A stretch of 20,685 nt of DNA from an uncultured Oscillospiraceae bacterium. Its GTDB lineage: Bacteria > Bacillota > Clostridia > Oscillospirales > Oscillospiraceae. Numbering within the stretch: position 1 is the first letter of the stretch; every line of letters starts with the position of its first letter. The notes beneath the pieces were generated by a model that had not been told where the DNA came from, searched no databases, and worked only from the letters and a program-made list of their open reading frames with translations. This document shows, one piece after another, positions 1 to 6,525 of this stretch. The position numbers and the translations under genes are program-made. The stretch covers positions 1 to 20,685 of the forward strand of contig CAKTQE010000039.1 in NCBI GenBank assembly GCA_934593275.1, in the 5' to 3' direction.

Positions 1-622
1 AGGCGGTGGAGCCGCAGCCGGTGCCGCAGGCCAGGGTGAAGTCCTCCACCCCCCGCTCAAAGGTCAGCACATCCGCCTGACCGGGACCGCTCAAACGGTA
101 ATAGTTGACGTTGGCCCCCTTGGGAAAAGCTTTGTCAAACCGCAGTGTCCGCATTTCCTCCCGCAGCCGGTCTTTCTCTCCGAACAGGTCGCCGGAGAAA
201 GGCCGGACGGCATGGGGAATGCCGGGGTTTCCCAGCTCCACATAGGAAACATCTCCAATGCGGTTTGGTTCCAGCACCGTGGGCAGGTTCAGGGCCACCC
301 GGTAGGTGTTTTCGTCCAAACGCCAGCCGGAAACCAGCCCCGCCAGGGTCTCAAAGACCATGTGGTCCCCCACGAGCCCCCGGTCGTGGGCAAACCGGCA
401 GATGCACCTGGCACCGTTGCCGCACATTTCCCCCTGGGAGCCATCGGAATTGTAGAAAATCATTTTAAAGTCCGCCTGTTCCGAGTCTCCCACCGCCAGA
501 AAGCCATCGGCTTTTCGCAGGGCGCAGAGTTCTACTGCCAGGGCGGAAAAATCCGCGGACAGGCCCCGGGCATCCATGACCATAAAGTCGTTGCCCGCGC
601 CGTTCATGTAAAATACCTTCAT
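1..622 (-). CDS. dapF: Diaminopimelate epimerase, 3' end cut by window edge
   Basis: It interconverts LL- and meso-2,6-diaminopimelate in the cytoplasm, the last step before DAP enters peptidoglycan or is decarboxylated to lysine. About 207 residues are in the window; the family is usually about 270-280, so the C-terminal quarter lies to the left. The N-terminus shows NGAGND (residues 7-12). The two catalytic cysteines are visible: Cys67 in EMCGNGARC (65-73) and Cys199 in LACGTGCGSTA near the cut end. The start ATG (622-620) overlaps the dapB stop as ATGA, so translation is probably coupled. It is the last visible gene of the dapA-dapB-dapF run, and a promoter of its own is neither visible nor expected. 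The family call is very secure. Confidence 0.97.
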   Translation of the reverse strand, partial: MKVFYMNGAGNDFMVMDARGLSADFSALAVELCALRKADGFLAVGDSEQADFKMIFYNSDGSQGEMCGNGARCICRFAHDRGLVGDHMVFETLAGLVSGWRLDENTYRVALNLPTVLEPNRIGDVSYVELGNPGIPHAVRPFSGDLFGEKDRLREEMRTLRFDKAFPKGANVNYYRLSGPGQADVLTFERGVEDFTLACGTGCGSTA

Positions 623-1350
623 CGCTCCGCCTCCGCCAGCAGGGCTTCCATATCGTACAGTCCCGGGCCTTTGCCCTCTAAGAACTTGGCGGCCTCCACC
701 GCTCCCTCGGCAAACATGCCTCGGTTGTGGGCCTCATGCCGCAGGGTCAGGGTCTGGTTGGGTGTGCAGATGTGGACCTCGTGAATGCCCACCACATTGC
801 CCATGCGAATGGAGTTCACGCCGATTTCTTCTTTCGTCCGCTTGCATTCCCCGGATCGGCCACACCGGGCCACCGCCTGGGGGCGGACACCCTGAATAGC
901 CCGAAACAGCATCAGGGCCGTACCGCTGGGGGCATCCACCTTTCGGTTGTGGTGGGTCTCCACGATTTCAATATCCGCTTCCGGGAAAGCACTGGCTGCC
1001 TGGGCGGCCAGACGGCAAAGCACCGCAATGCCCAGACTCATATTGCCGGAAAAGAATACGGGAATGCTTTTGGCCGCTTCAAAAATGCGCTGCTTTTCTT
1101 CCTCCGTATGGCCGGTGGTACCGATCACCACAGACAGGCCCCGGGGGAGGGCATAGTCCAGCACCTGGCCGATGGCACTGTGATGGGAAAAATCGATCAC
1201 GGTATCCGCTTCCGTTTTTCCCAGCTCTTCAAAGGTTTTCGCCACGCCGTTTGCGCCGTCCAGGCTGACCTTTCCTACTAAATGTTCTCCCAGGGCGGCG
1301 CAGAGCAGCTGCCCCATGGCACCGTTGGCACCGCAGACAATGGCTCTCAT
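619..1350 (-). CDS. dapB: 4-hydroxy-tetrahydrodipicolinate reductase
   Basis: It reduces the DapA product to tetrahydrodipicolinate with NAD(P)H in the cytoplasm. The protein has 243 residues, close to the usual 240-270. The N-terminal Rossmann fold has GANGAMG (7-13). The loop SGNMSLG (101-107) precedes the substrate-binding signature ETHHNRKVDAPSGTA (131-145), with the catalytic HH pair at 133-134 and Lys137. RHEAHNR (204-210) and GMFAEGAV (211-218) near the C-terminus also fit the family. Its ATG overlaps the dapA stop by ATGA and its own stop overlaps dapF in the same way, so the three genes form a tightly coupled cassette. I see nothing unusual in it. Confidence 0.97.
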   Translation of the reverse strand: MRAIVCGANGAMGQLLCAALGEHLVGKVSLDGANGVAKTFEELGKTEADTVIDFSHHSAIGQVLDYALPRGLSVVIGTTGHTEEEKQRIFEAAKSIPVFFSGNMSLGIAVLCRLAAQAASAFPEADIEIVETHHNRKVDAPSGTALMLFRAIQGVRPQAVARCGRSGECKRTKEEIGVNSIRMGNVVGIHEVHICTPNQTLTLRHEAHNRGMFAEGAVEAAKFLEGKGPGLYDMEALLAEAER

Positions 1351-2234
1351 ACCTGTACCCCCAGCTTCCGCAGCTGCGCAAAGAGCTTTTCTCTGTTCTC
1401 CGGCTCCATGGGAGTCAGGGGCAGCCGCAGATGTTCTTCACCAAAGCCCATGGCGCTGAGGGCCGCCTTGGCGGGGATGGGGTTCACCTCGCTGAACAGG
1501 CAGTCCACCAACGGCAGGAGTCTACACTGCCACTGGGCCGCCTCCTGAATGCGTCCGGCAAAGAAAGCATCGGTCATGGCCACAGCCTCCTTGGGAACCA
1601 CGTTACTCAGCACGCTGATGGTACCCATGCCGCCCATGGACAAAATGGGGACCGTCAGGCCGTCCTCACCGGAATAGACGGTGATGTCCTCACCGCAGCG
1701 GGCAATCAGGTCCACCACCTGGCTCATGTTGCCGCTGGCTTCCTTGATGGCCGCAATGTTGGGGTGTTTGGCCAGTTCCGCCACCGTGGCAGGCAGCAGA
1801 TTGCAGCCGGTGCGGGAGGGGACGTTGTAGAGGATGATGGGTTTGCTGACCTTGTCCGCAATGGCGGTAAAGTGGGCAATGAGTCCTTTCTGGGTGGCCT
1901 TGTTGTAGTAGGGAGTCACCACCAGCAAAGCATCAGCCCCGGCCTTGTCGGCACTGACGGAAAAATCAATGGCATGGGCGGTATTGTTGGTGCCGGTACC
2001 GGCAATCACCGGCACCCGGCCCGCTACCCGGTCAATGGTAAAGGAAATGACATCTTTCCGCTCCTGGGGGGACAGGGTGGCACTTTCACCGGTGGTACCT
2101 ACGGATACCAGGGCGTTGATGCCGTTTTCCAGCTGAAAATCGATGAGTCGGCCCAGGGCCTCATAGTCCACGCCATGGGCTGTCATGGGGGTCACCAGGG
2201 CAGTGGCCATTCCTTTGAAGATGATCTGTTTCAT
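1347..2234 (-). CDS. dapA: 4-hydroxy-tetrahydrodipicolinate synthase
   Basis: It condenses pyruvate with aspartate semialdehyde, the committed step of DAP/lysine synthesis, through a Schiff base in a TIM barrel. The length of 295 residues is typical. GTTGES (46-51) is the substrate loop, Tyr136 in YNVPSRTG (136-143) is the catalytic tyrosine, and Lys164 in KEASG (164-168) is the Schiff-base lysine. The start ATG has AAAGGAG about 8 bases upstream. The gap to the preceding DUF2461 gene is only 33 bases and I see no clear promoter in it, so dapA probably shares the upstream transcript. There is no sign of a lysine riboswitch in that gap. Related aldolases such as NanA share the fold, but the context with dapB and dapF settles the call. 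Confidence 0.96.
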   Translation of the reverse strand: MKQIIFKGMATALVTPMTAHGVDYEALGRLIDFQLENGINALVSVGTTGESATLSPQERKDVISFTIDRVAGRVPVIAGTGTNNTAHAIDFSVSADKAGADALLVVTPYYNKATQKGLIAHFTAIADKVSKPIILYNVPSRTGCNLLPATVAELAKHPNIAAIKEASGNMSQVVDLIARCGEDITVYSGEDGLTVPILSMGGMGTISVLSNVVPKEAVAMTDAFFAGRIQEAAQWQCRLLPLVDCLFSEVNPIPAKAALSAMGFGEEHLRLPLTPMEPENREKLFAQLRKLGVQV

Positions 2235-2267
2235 AATGATACTCCTTTTTCTATAGGTGCGGGATTT

Positions 2268-2924
2268 TTACATCTGACTGGAGGTGATATGGTTAAAGTA
2301 TTCGTAAATAGGGATCAGCTGCCGGAAGAGGGTCTGCGCCCGCTGGCCCAACTGGGGGCCAAACAGTTCTTCACCGACCGGCTCCGTGCGGACACAGCTG
2401 ATGTCTCCTTTCCAGTAGCCGAATTCCTCCATTTGGGGGTTTTCCATAGGCTTGGGCCGCTTGTAAAGTTCTGCCGTTACAGGAATACCGGTGGTCTTGC
2501 CGGTGGTTTGAAGCAGACTTAAAAATTCCTTTGGCTGGGCGGAGACTTGGCGGCGAAAGGATTCCATGGTGGCGGTTTTGGGCCGCCAGAGGGTAAAGCC
2601 GTAGCTTACCCCCTCCGGGCGGATTTCAAAGAACAGGCAGGGATTTTCTGCCCACCAGTCCACGTCCTGCCGGATGCAGCACCAGAGACTTTCTTTATAG
2701 GGCAGGGGATGGTGCAGCCTTGCATCCCGGTAAATGCGGGATACTTTCAGGATGTTGCCGGGCCGGCCTAAAAACGGCTCAAACAGCAGCCCACCCAACG
2801 CTTTCATGGGGGCATAGAGACTATCTGTATACTGCTTTTTGTGGGACATAAACCAGTCCCGGTTATTGTTCATGCGGATGCCCCAGAGAAAATCAATGGT
2901 TTCCGGGGTAAAGCCTTCAAACAT
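2268..2924 (-). CDS. DUF2461 family protein
   Basis: This is a 218-residue soluble protein of the DUF2461 family, whose biochemical role is not established. The N-terminal FEGFTPETIDFLWGIRMNNN stretch and the following RDWFMSHKKQY are characteristic of the family, as are the ISRxYRD-like VSRIYRD and the aromatic-rich middle part (LWCCIRQDVDWW, LFFEI). I chose the ATG at 2924 rather than an in-frame one at 2966. The inner start has an AAGAAGGA site at the right distance and avoids overlapping the upstream phosphoesterase gene, which ends 19 bases away. It sits between the phosphoesterase and dapA in the same transcription direction. That placement does not reveal its function. Confidence 0.85.
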   Translation of the reverse strand: MFEGFTPETIDFLWGIRMNNNRDWFMSHKKQYTDSLYAPMKALGGLLFEPFLGRPGNILKVSRIYRDARLHHPLPYKESLWCCIRQDVDWWAENPCLFFEIRPEGVSYGFTLWRPKTATMESFRRQVSAQPKEFLSLLQTTGKTTGIPVTAELYKRPKPMENPQMEEFGYWKGDISCVRTEPVGEELFGPQLGQRAQTLFRQLIPIYEYFNHITSSQM

Positions 2925-2943
2925 AGGGTCATTCCTTCTTTTC

Positions 2944-3603
2944 TCAATCGTAGCTGGGTGGGTCATTCATCCAGATGAGCTGGTTGCGCTTCTGAGCTGG
3001 GACCTCCCGGTCCGGGATTTCCAGGGTGTAGCGTTCATAGGCGTTGATGATGGTGGTGCCGTTATAATCCATGGTCCGGGGGATGTTGTGGCCGTAGGTC
3101 ATGTGGACATGACCGTGGACATGGTAGGCAGGCTGATACCGATCCAGAAACGTCCGCAGGGAGGGAAAGCCCCAGTGGGCTACATCCTCGTCATCTCCCA
3201 GGCCCTCCGCCGGGGCATGGGTCACCAGAATGTCAATGCCCCGGGCCTTGCGCAGGGGCCAGCGGAGCTTTAAAATCCGGCCCCGCATCTGCCGGTCCGT
3301 ATACTGGTGTTCGCCGGGGTGGTATTTCCGGCAGCCCCCCAGGCCCATAATGCGGATGCCGTTGTACTCCACCACTTTCCCGTCAATGCAGTCGCAGCCC
3401 TCGGGGGGCTGGTCCCGGTAACGGCCATCGTGGTTCCCGTGGACATACAGCACCGGACACCGGGCCATGGTCACCAGAAAGCTTAAATAGCTGGGCTTTA
3501 AATCCCCGCAGGAGATGATCAGCTGGTAGTCCGCCAACCGCCCCGGTACGTAATAGTCCCACAGTGCCGGACATTCTTCATCGGAAAGCAGCAGAATTTT
3601 CAT
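2944..3603 (-). CDS. Metallophosphoesterase family protein
   Basis: This is a 219-residue calcineurin-like phosphoesterase, probably cytoplasmic, with an unknown substrate. Visible metal-site motifs are SDEE (7-10), SCGDL (31-35), VHGNHD (54-59), THAP (128-131) and HVHGHVH (161-167). The first motif is normally D-x-H; here it reads D8-E9-E10, so the usual histidine is replaced by glutamate. The start is the ATG at 3603, which has AGAGGGTG upstream and begins the first beta strand (MKILLLSD). A longer reading frame exists, but its extra N-terminus lies inside the upstream gene and looks like out-of-frame translation. The gene overlaps the end of the BMP-like gene by 26 bases, so coupled translation is likely. 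The family call is secure; the specific reaction is not. Confidence 0.87.
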   Translation of the reverse strand: MKILLLSDEECPALWDYYVPGRLADYQLIISCGDLKPSYLSFLVTMARCPVLYVHGNHDGRYRDQPPEGCDCIDGKVVEYNGIRIMGLGGCRKYHPGEHQYTDRQMRGRILKLRWPLRKARGIDILVTHAPAEGLGDDEDVAHWGFPSLRTFLDRYQPAYHVHGHVHMTYGHNIPRTMDYNGTTIINAYERYTLEIPDREVPAQKRNQLIWMNDPPSYD

Positions 3604-5551
3604 GAACGGCACCCTCTTTCTTTTGGGAAATACCGTTTTGATAAATTCCCATTTCCTCAACCATGGCCCGGGCCATGGGCAAAATTTCGTCCGGTGACGG
3701 CAGACCCCCCAGCACATTGTCACACAGCCAGTCCATATGCAGCAGTTCATCCGGGGTAAAGTGATGGGTGCCGTCATTTTTCACCGTGCCGTCCTGGGCC
3801 ACGATCCGCCGGAAGAAGGGGTCGATGGTCCGGGTGGACAGGCCCATTTGCAGATAGTGGGCCAGGGTTTGCAGCCCCGTGGGCAGCCGGTCCGACAGGT
3901 TGACGGAAATCACGCCGCTGTCCATGCCCAGCCAGTAATTGAGGGCCGTGTAGCCGGATTTTTCATTTTTCCAGGCCCCGGCGAACATGGAGTTCAGCAC
4001 ATACTCATAGAACTTGCCCCACACCCAGACGGGAGAACCCAGGGGTACCAGGTCCCCTTTGTCATCCATCAGGTAGGTGCCGTAGCTGCAAAAATCCAGG
4101 TACATTTTGTTCTGTCCGGGAGCGTCCCGGTTGGAGATCACCCGGATGCCATCGGCAAAGAACTCTGCCTGGGGGTTGCCCTCTACGCAGGACCACTTGA
4201 GTTCGATCTGCGCCCGGGGGTTGGTCAGCTGGGCACCCAGGGCAAAGGCATTGATGTTGGCCAGTTGGCCGTAAATGGGGTAGGAGGCAATGTAACCGAT
4301 GCGGTCATTCTGGGCCAAAGCACCGGCAATGGCACCCGTAATAAACTTGCCCTCGTAGACCCGGCCATAGTAGGAGCGGACGCTGGAATAGGGCTGGTCT
4401 ACAGAGCAGTTTAAAAACTGCACCTTGGGGTACTGGATGGCAGCTTTTAAAGTGGCGGCCCGGAGCAGCGGCGCGGTGGTAAAGACCACCTGCGCCCCGT
4501 CGTTTACTGCCATGTCCAAAATACGGGCGGCCTCTTCCGGGGTGTTGGCGTTAAAATAACTGCGGATGGTCAACTTGTTGCCCAATTGCTCGGTGAGGTA
4601 GGTCCGGCCCTGTTCATGGCCCAGTACCCAGCCGCTGGTGGCGGTGGTCATCTGGTGGACAAAGGCCACATTCAGATAGACCGGAGTGGTGATGCGGGAG
4701 ATGATGTCGCCCTTTCCAGGCTCTGCTGTGGTCTGGACTTTGATGGAGTCCGGATTGGTGGCGGCCAGCAAATCATAGCGCATTGCCGTCAGGGTCTTGC
4801 GGATCTCCGAAACGGTGAACCGGCCCAGATCCCGATAGGTATATAGCTGTAGCCAAAGAAGCAACGCTTCCTCCGGCAGAATGTCTGCAGAAAAGTCGCC
4901 CAGCTGGTCAAAGGCTTCCAGAAAATAGGAATAGTAAGCACTAAAAGTCCGGCGTTCCTCCTCGGTCCACCGCTCTCCGGGCTGTTTACCCACGGCGGCC
5001 AGGAGCTTTGCGTAGTCATTGGGCCGCCGGAACTGTACGGCGTAAAGACGGCTGGCCTTGAAGAAATCCAGGAATTCATAATAGGCTTGGATACGGGGCG
5101 TTTCGTCTCTGGGGGGGACGATTCTGCGCACCATGGCAGGGATCCGGGGCGCACCAAAATACCGCAGCACCGATACCCGCTTGTTGCCCTCCTGAACATA
5201 GAAATTGCCCAGATATTCAAAGCAGGAAATGGGGTCCCGGATGCCCACATCTCCCAAGTGGGCCACGCACAGATTTGCCCACTTATTGGCAAACTCCGAC
5301 TGGGGTTCCAGCAGGGGCCGGAAGCTGGGGGAAAAGGCGGTGACCCGCCCGGCGGATTTGACTCCGATGATCCGATTGGATGGAATTTCCAAAAGCCCCA
5401 GGTCCTGCACCACATCGGCACTGTTATCCGGCAAGATGTCATCCAGCACCGCGGGGTTGATGGACCTCCCCTGAGAAGCCAGCTCCGCGACTTCTTTTTT
5501 GCCCTGTTTCAAAGCGTGGCCATATTCGTCCAGCCCGACCTCGATTCCCAT
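3578..5551 (-). CDS. ParB/Srx-like segment fused to a BMP/PnrA-type ligand-binding domain
   Basis: This 657-residue protein has no signal peptide or lipobox; it begins MGIEVGLDEYGHAL. Residues about 45-145 look like a ParB/sulfiredoxin-fold segment, including a FYVQEGNKRVSVLRYFGAP stretch at 117-135 (GNKR in place of the usual GxxR-type turn). Residues about 150-275 are mostly helical. Residues about 292-580 match the BMP/PnrA (Med) family of nucleoside-binding proteins: NVAFVHQ, the GYIASYPIYGQLANINAFALGA strand-helix unit at 419-440, and a C-terminal VNLSDRLP stretch. A tail of about 75 residues follows. Ordinary BMP proteins are about 330-360-residue secreted lipoproteins feeding an ABC transporter. 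No permease or ATPase gene is in the window, so an intracellular sensor is more likely than a transporter part. The start is supported by AAAGGAGG. It is the first gene of the minus-strand unit. Confidence 0.8.
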   Translation of the reverse strand: MGIEVGLDEYGHALKQGKKEVAELASQGRSINPAVLDDILPDNSADVVQDLGLLEIPSNRIIGVKSAGRVTAFSPSFRPLLEPQSEFANKWANLCVAHLGDVGIRDPISCFEYLGNFYVQEGNKRVSVLRYFGAPRIPAMVRRIVPPRDETPRIQAYYEFLDFFKASRLYAVQFRRPNDYAKLLAAVGKQPGERWTEEERRTFSAYYSYFLEAFDQLGDFSADILPEEALLLWLQLYTYRDLGRFTVSEIRKTLTAMRYDLLAATNPDSIKVQTTAEPGKGDIISRITTPVYLNVAFVHQMTTATSGWVLGHEQGRTYLTEQLGNKLTIRSYFNANTPEEAARILDMAVNDGAQVVFTTAPLLRAATLKAAIQYPKVQFLNCSVDQPYSSVRSYYGRVYEGKFITGAIAGALAQNDRIGYIASYPIYGQLANINAFALGAQLTNPRAQIELKWSCVEGNPQAEFFADGIRVISNRDAPGQNKMYLDFCSYGTYLMDDKGDLVPLGSPVWVWGKFYEYVLNSMFAGAWKNEKSGYTALNYWLGMDSGVISVNLSDRLPTGLQTLAHYLQMGLSTRTIDPFFRRIVAQDGTVKNDGTHHFTPDELLHMDWLCDNVLGGLPSPDEILPMARAMVEEMGIYQNGISQKKEGAVHENSAAFR

Positions 5552-5588
5552 GGGCGTTTCCTCCTTTATCGCAAAAGAATACTTCTAT

Positions 5589-5617
5589 ATCATACCCCAT
5601 TTGACGCCGAAAAGCAA
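5589..5617 (-). promoter_or_regulatory. Sigma-A promoter for the BMP-like/phosphoesterase/dap unit
   Basis: On the minus strand TTGCTT (5617-5612) and TATGAT (5594-5589) are separated by exactly 17 bases, about 38 bases upstream of the start codon at 5551. This is the only convincing promoter I see for the six genes running left to the window edge. Confidence 0.75.
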
Positions 5618-5626
5618 CTGGCCGAC

Positions 5627-5653
5627 AATTGTATGAGCAAACAAATTACAATT
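5627..5653. promoter_or_regulatory. Possible operator: AATTGTA inverted repeat between divergent promoters
   Basis: AATTGTA (5627-5633) and TACAATT (5647-5653) form a perfect 7-base inverted repeat with a 13-base spacer. It lies just upstream of the minus-strand -35 element and between two divergent promoters. The position suits a regulator site, but no regulator is encoded next to it and the repeat is short. Treat it as tentative. Confidence 0.3.
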
Positions 5654-5706
5654 TTCCGGCGATTACTCCCACGGAAAGGGCCAAGGAGTGGCTTCGCCGC
5701 TTTTGC

Positions 5707-5735
5707 TTGCTTTTCAGGCATAGGTGGATTATAAT
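5707..5735 (+). promoter_or_regulatory. Sigma-A promoter for the acyltransferase gene
   Basis: TTGCTT (5707-5712), a 17-base spacer and a consensus TATAAT (5730-5735) lie 28 bases upstream of the acyltransferase ATG. The transcript may continue into aspS, since only 42 bases separate those genes and no terminator is visible there. Confidence 0.8.
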
Positions 5736-5763
5736 AGGCTCAAAATAACAGGGGAGTGGGCTT

Positions 5764-6483
5764 ATGGGGGTTTTTCGCAGGCTCTACCGGCGATTGCGGT
5801 ACGGAAACCGGTCAGAATCGGAGATTTACTTGGACGGACTTCGGGCCATGGGCGTGGAGATCGGCCAGGGGACGGTGGCCTTCGCGCCTACCATGACTTT
5901 TTTGGATGTAAGTCGGCCCTGGCTTCTGACCATTGGAGAACATGTGCAGATCACCAAGGGCGTGACGGTTCTGACCCATGGCTATGACTGGTCGGTGCTG
6001 AAAGGCGTTTACGGGGAAATCCTGGGTTCTGCCGGGAAAGTGACCATTGGAAACAATGTGTTTCTCGGCATGAACAGCACCGTTTTAAAAGGCGTGACCA
6101 TTGGGGACAATGTGATCATCGGGGCCAATTCCCTGGTCAATAAGGACATCCCAAGCAACTGTGTGGTGGCGGGAAATCCCTGCCGGGTGATCATGTCTTT
6201 GGAGGAATACCACCAAAAGCGGCAGCAAGCCCAGCTTTCCGAGGCCCGGGAGCTGGTCACGGCTTACCGGCAGCGTTACGGAAAAGAGCCGGATGAACAG
6301 GCCCTCAGTGAGTTTTTCTGGCTCTTTACCAAAGACGCTTCCAACCTCCCGGAATGCTGGCAGGAGAAAATGGAACTGGTGGGGAACTTCCAGGATTCCG
6401 CAAAGACCATGGAGCATCGGGAGCCGCCCTATAACAGCATGGAGGATTTTCTGAGAGATATTGACTTTTCCGGTCAAATGTGA
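5764..6483 (+). CDS. Left-handed beta-helix (hexapeptide-repeat) acyltransferase
   Basis: This 239-residue cytoplasmic O-acyltransferase of the LacA/NodL/maltose acetyltransferase type probably moves acetyl from acetyl-CoA to a sugar or related acceptor. Hexapeptide repeats run from about residue 31 (VEIGQGTVAF) through IGEHVQITKG, KVTIGNNVFLGMNSTVL and VTIGDNVIIGANSLV to VVAGNPCRVI (134-143), the usual end of the helix. His72 in THGYDW is the likely catalytic histidine. After the helix comes a charged C-terminal extension of nearly 100 residues, longer than in maltose acetyltransferase. The start ATG has AGGGGAG upstream. No glycosyltransferase or capsule genes are nearby, so the acceptor cannot be inferred. 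Confidence 0.88.
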   Translation: MGVFRRLYRRLRYGNRSESEIYLDGLRAMGVEIGQGTVAFAPTMTFLDVSRPWLLTIGEHVQITKGVTVLTHGYDWSVLKGVYGEILGSAGKVTIGNNVFLGMNSTVLKGVTIGDNVIIGANSLVNKDIPSNCVVAGNPCRVIMSLEEYHQKRQQAQLSEARELVTAYRQRYGKEPDEQALSEFFWLFTKDASNLPECWQEKMELVGNFQDSAKTMEHREPPYNSMEDFLRDIDFSGQM

Positions 6484-6525
6484 GAAAATATCCCGGTAAA
6501 TTTAGAAACGAGAGAGGCTTTTGAA

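Noticed and set aside
2235..2267. Lysine riboswitch or separate promoter for dapA
   Set aside because: The gap is only 33 bases, far too short for a lysine riboswitch, and no paired -35/-10 elements are visible.
1431..2522. A 363-codon plus-strand frame opposite dapA
   Set aside because: It is antisense to dapA and the DUF2461 gene and has no domain signature; dapA catalytic residues are unambiguous on the other strand.
6461..6491. Separate aspS promoter starting at TTGACT (6461)
   Set aside because: The -35 is good, but at 17 bases the -10 would be GAAAAT, and better AT-rich hexamers need a 19-base spacer. It may contribute but cannot be called.
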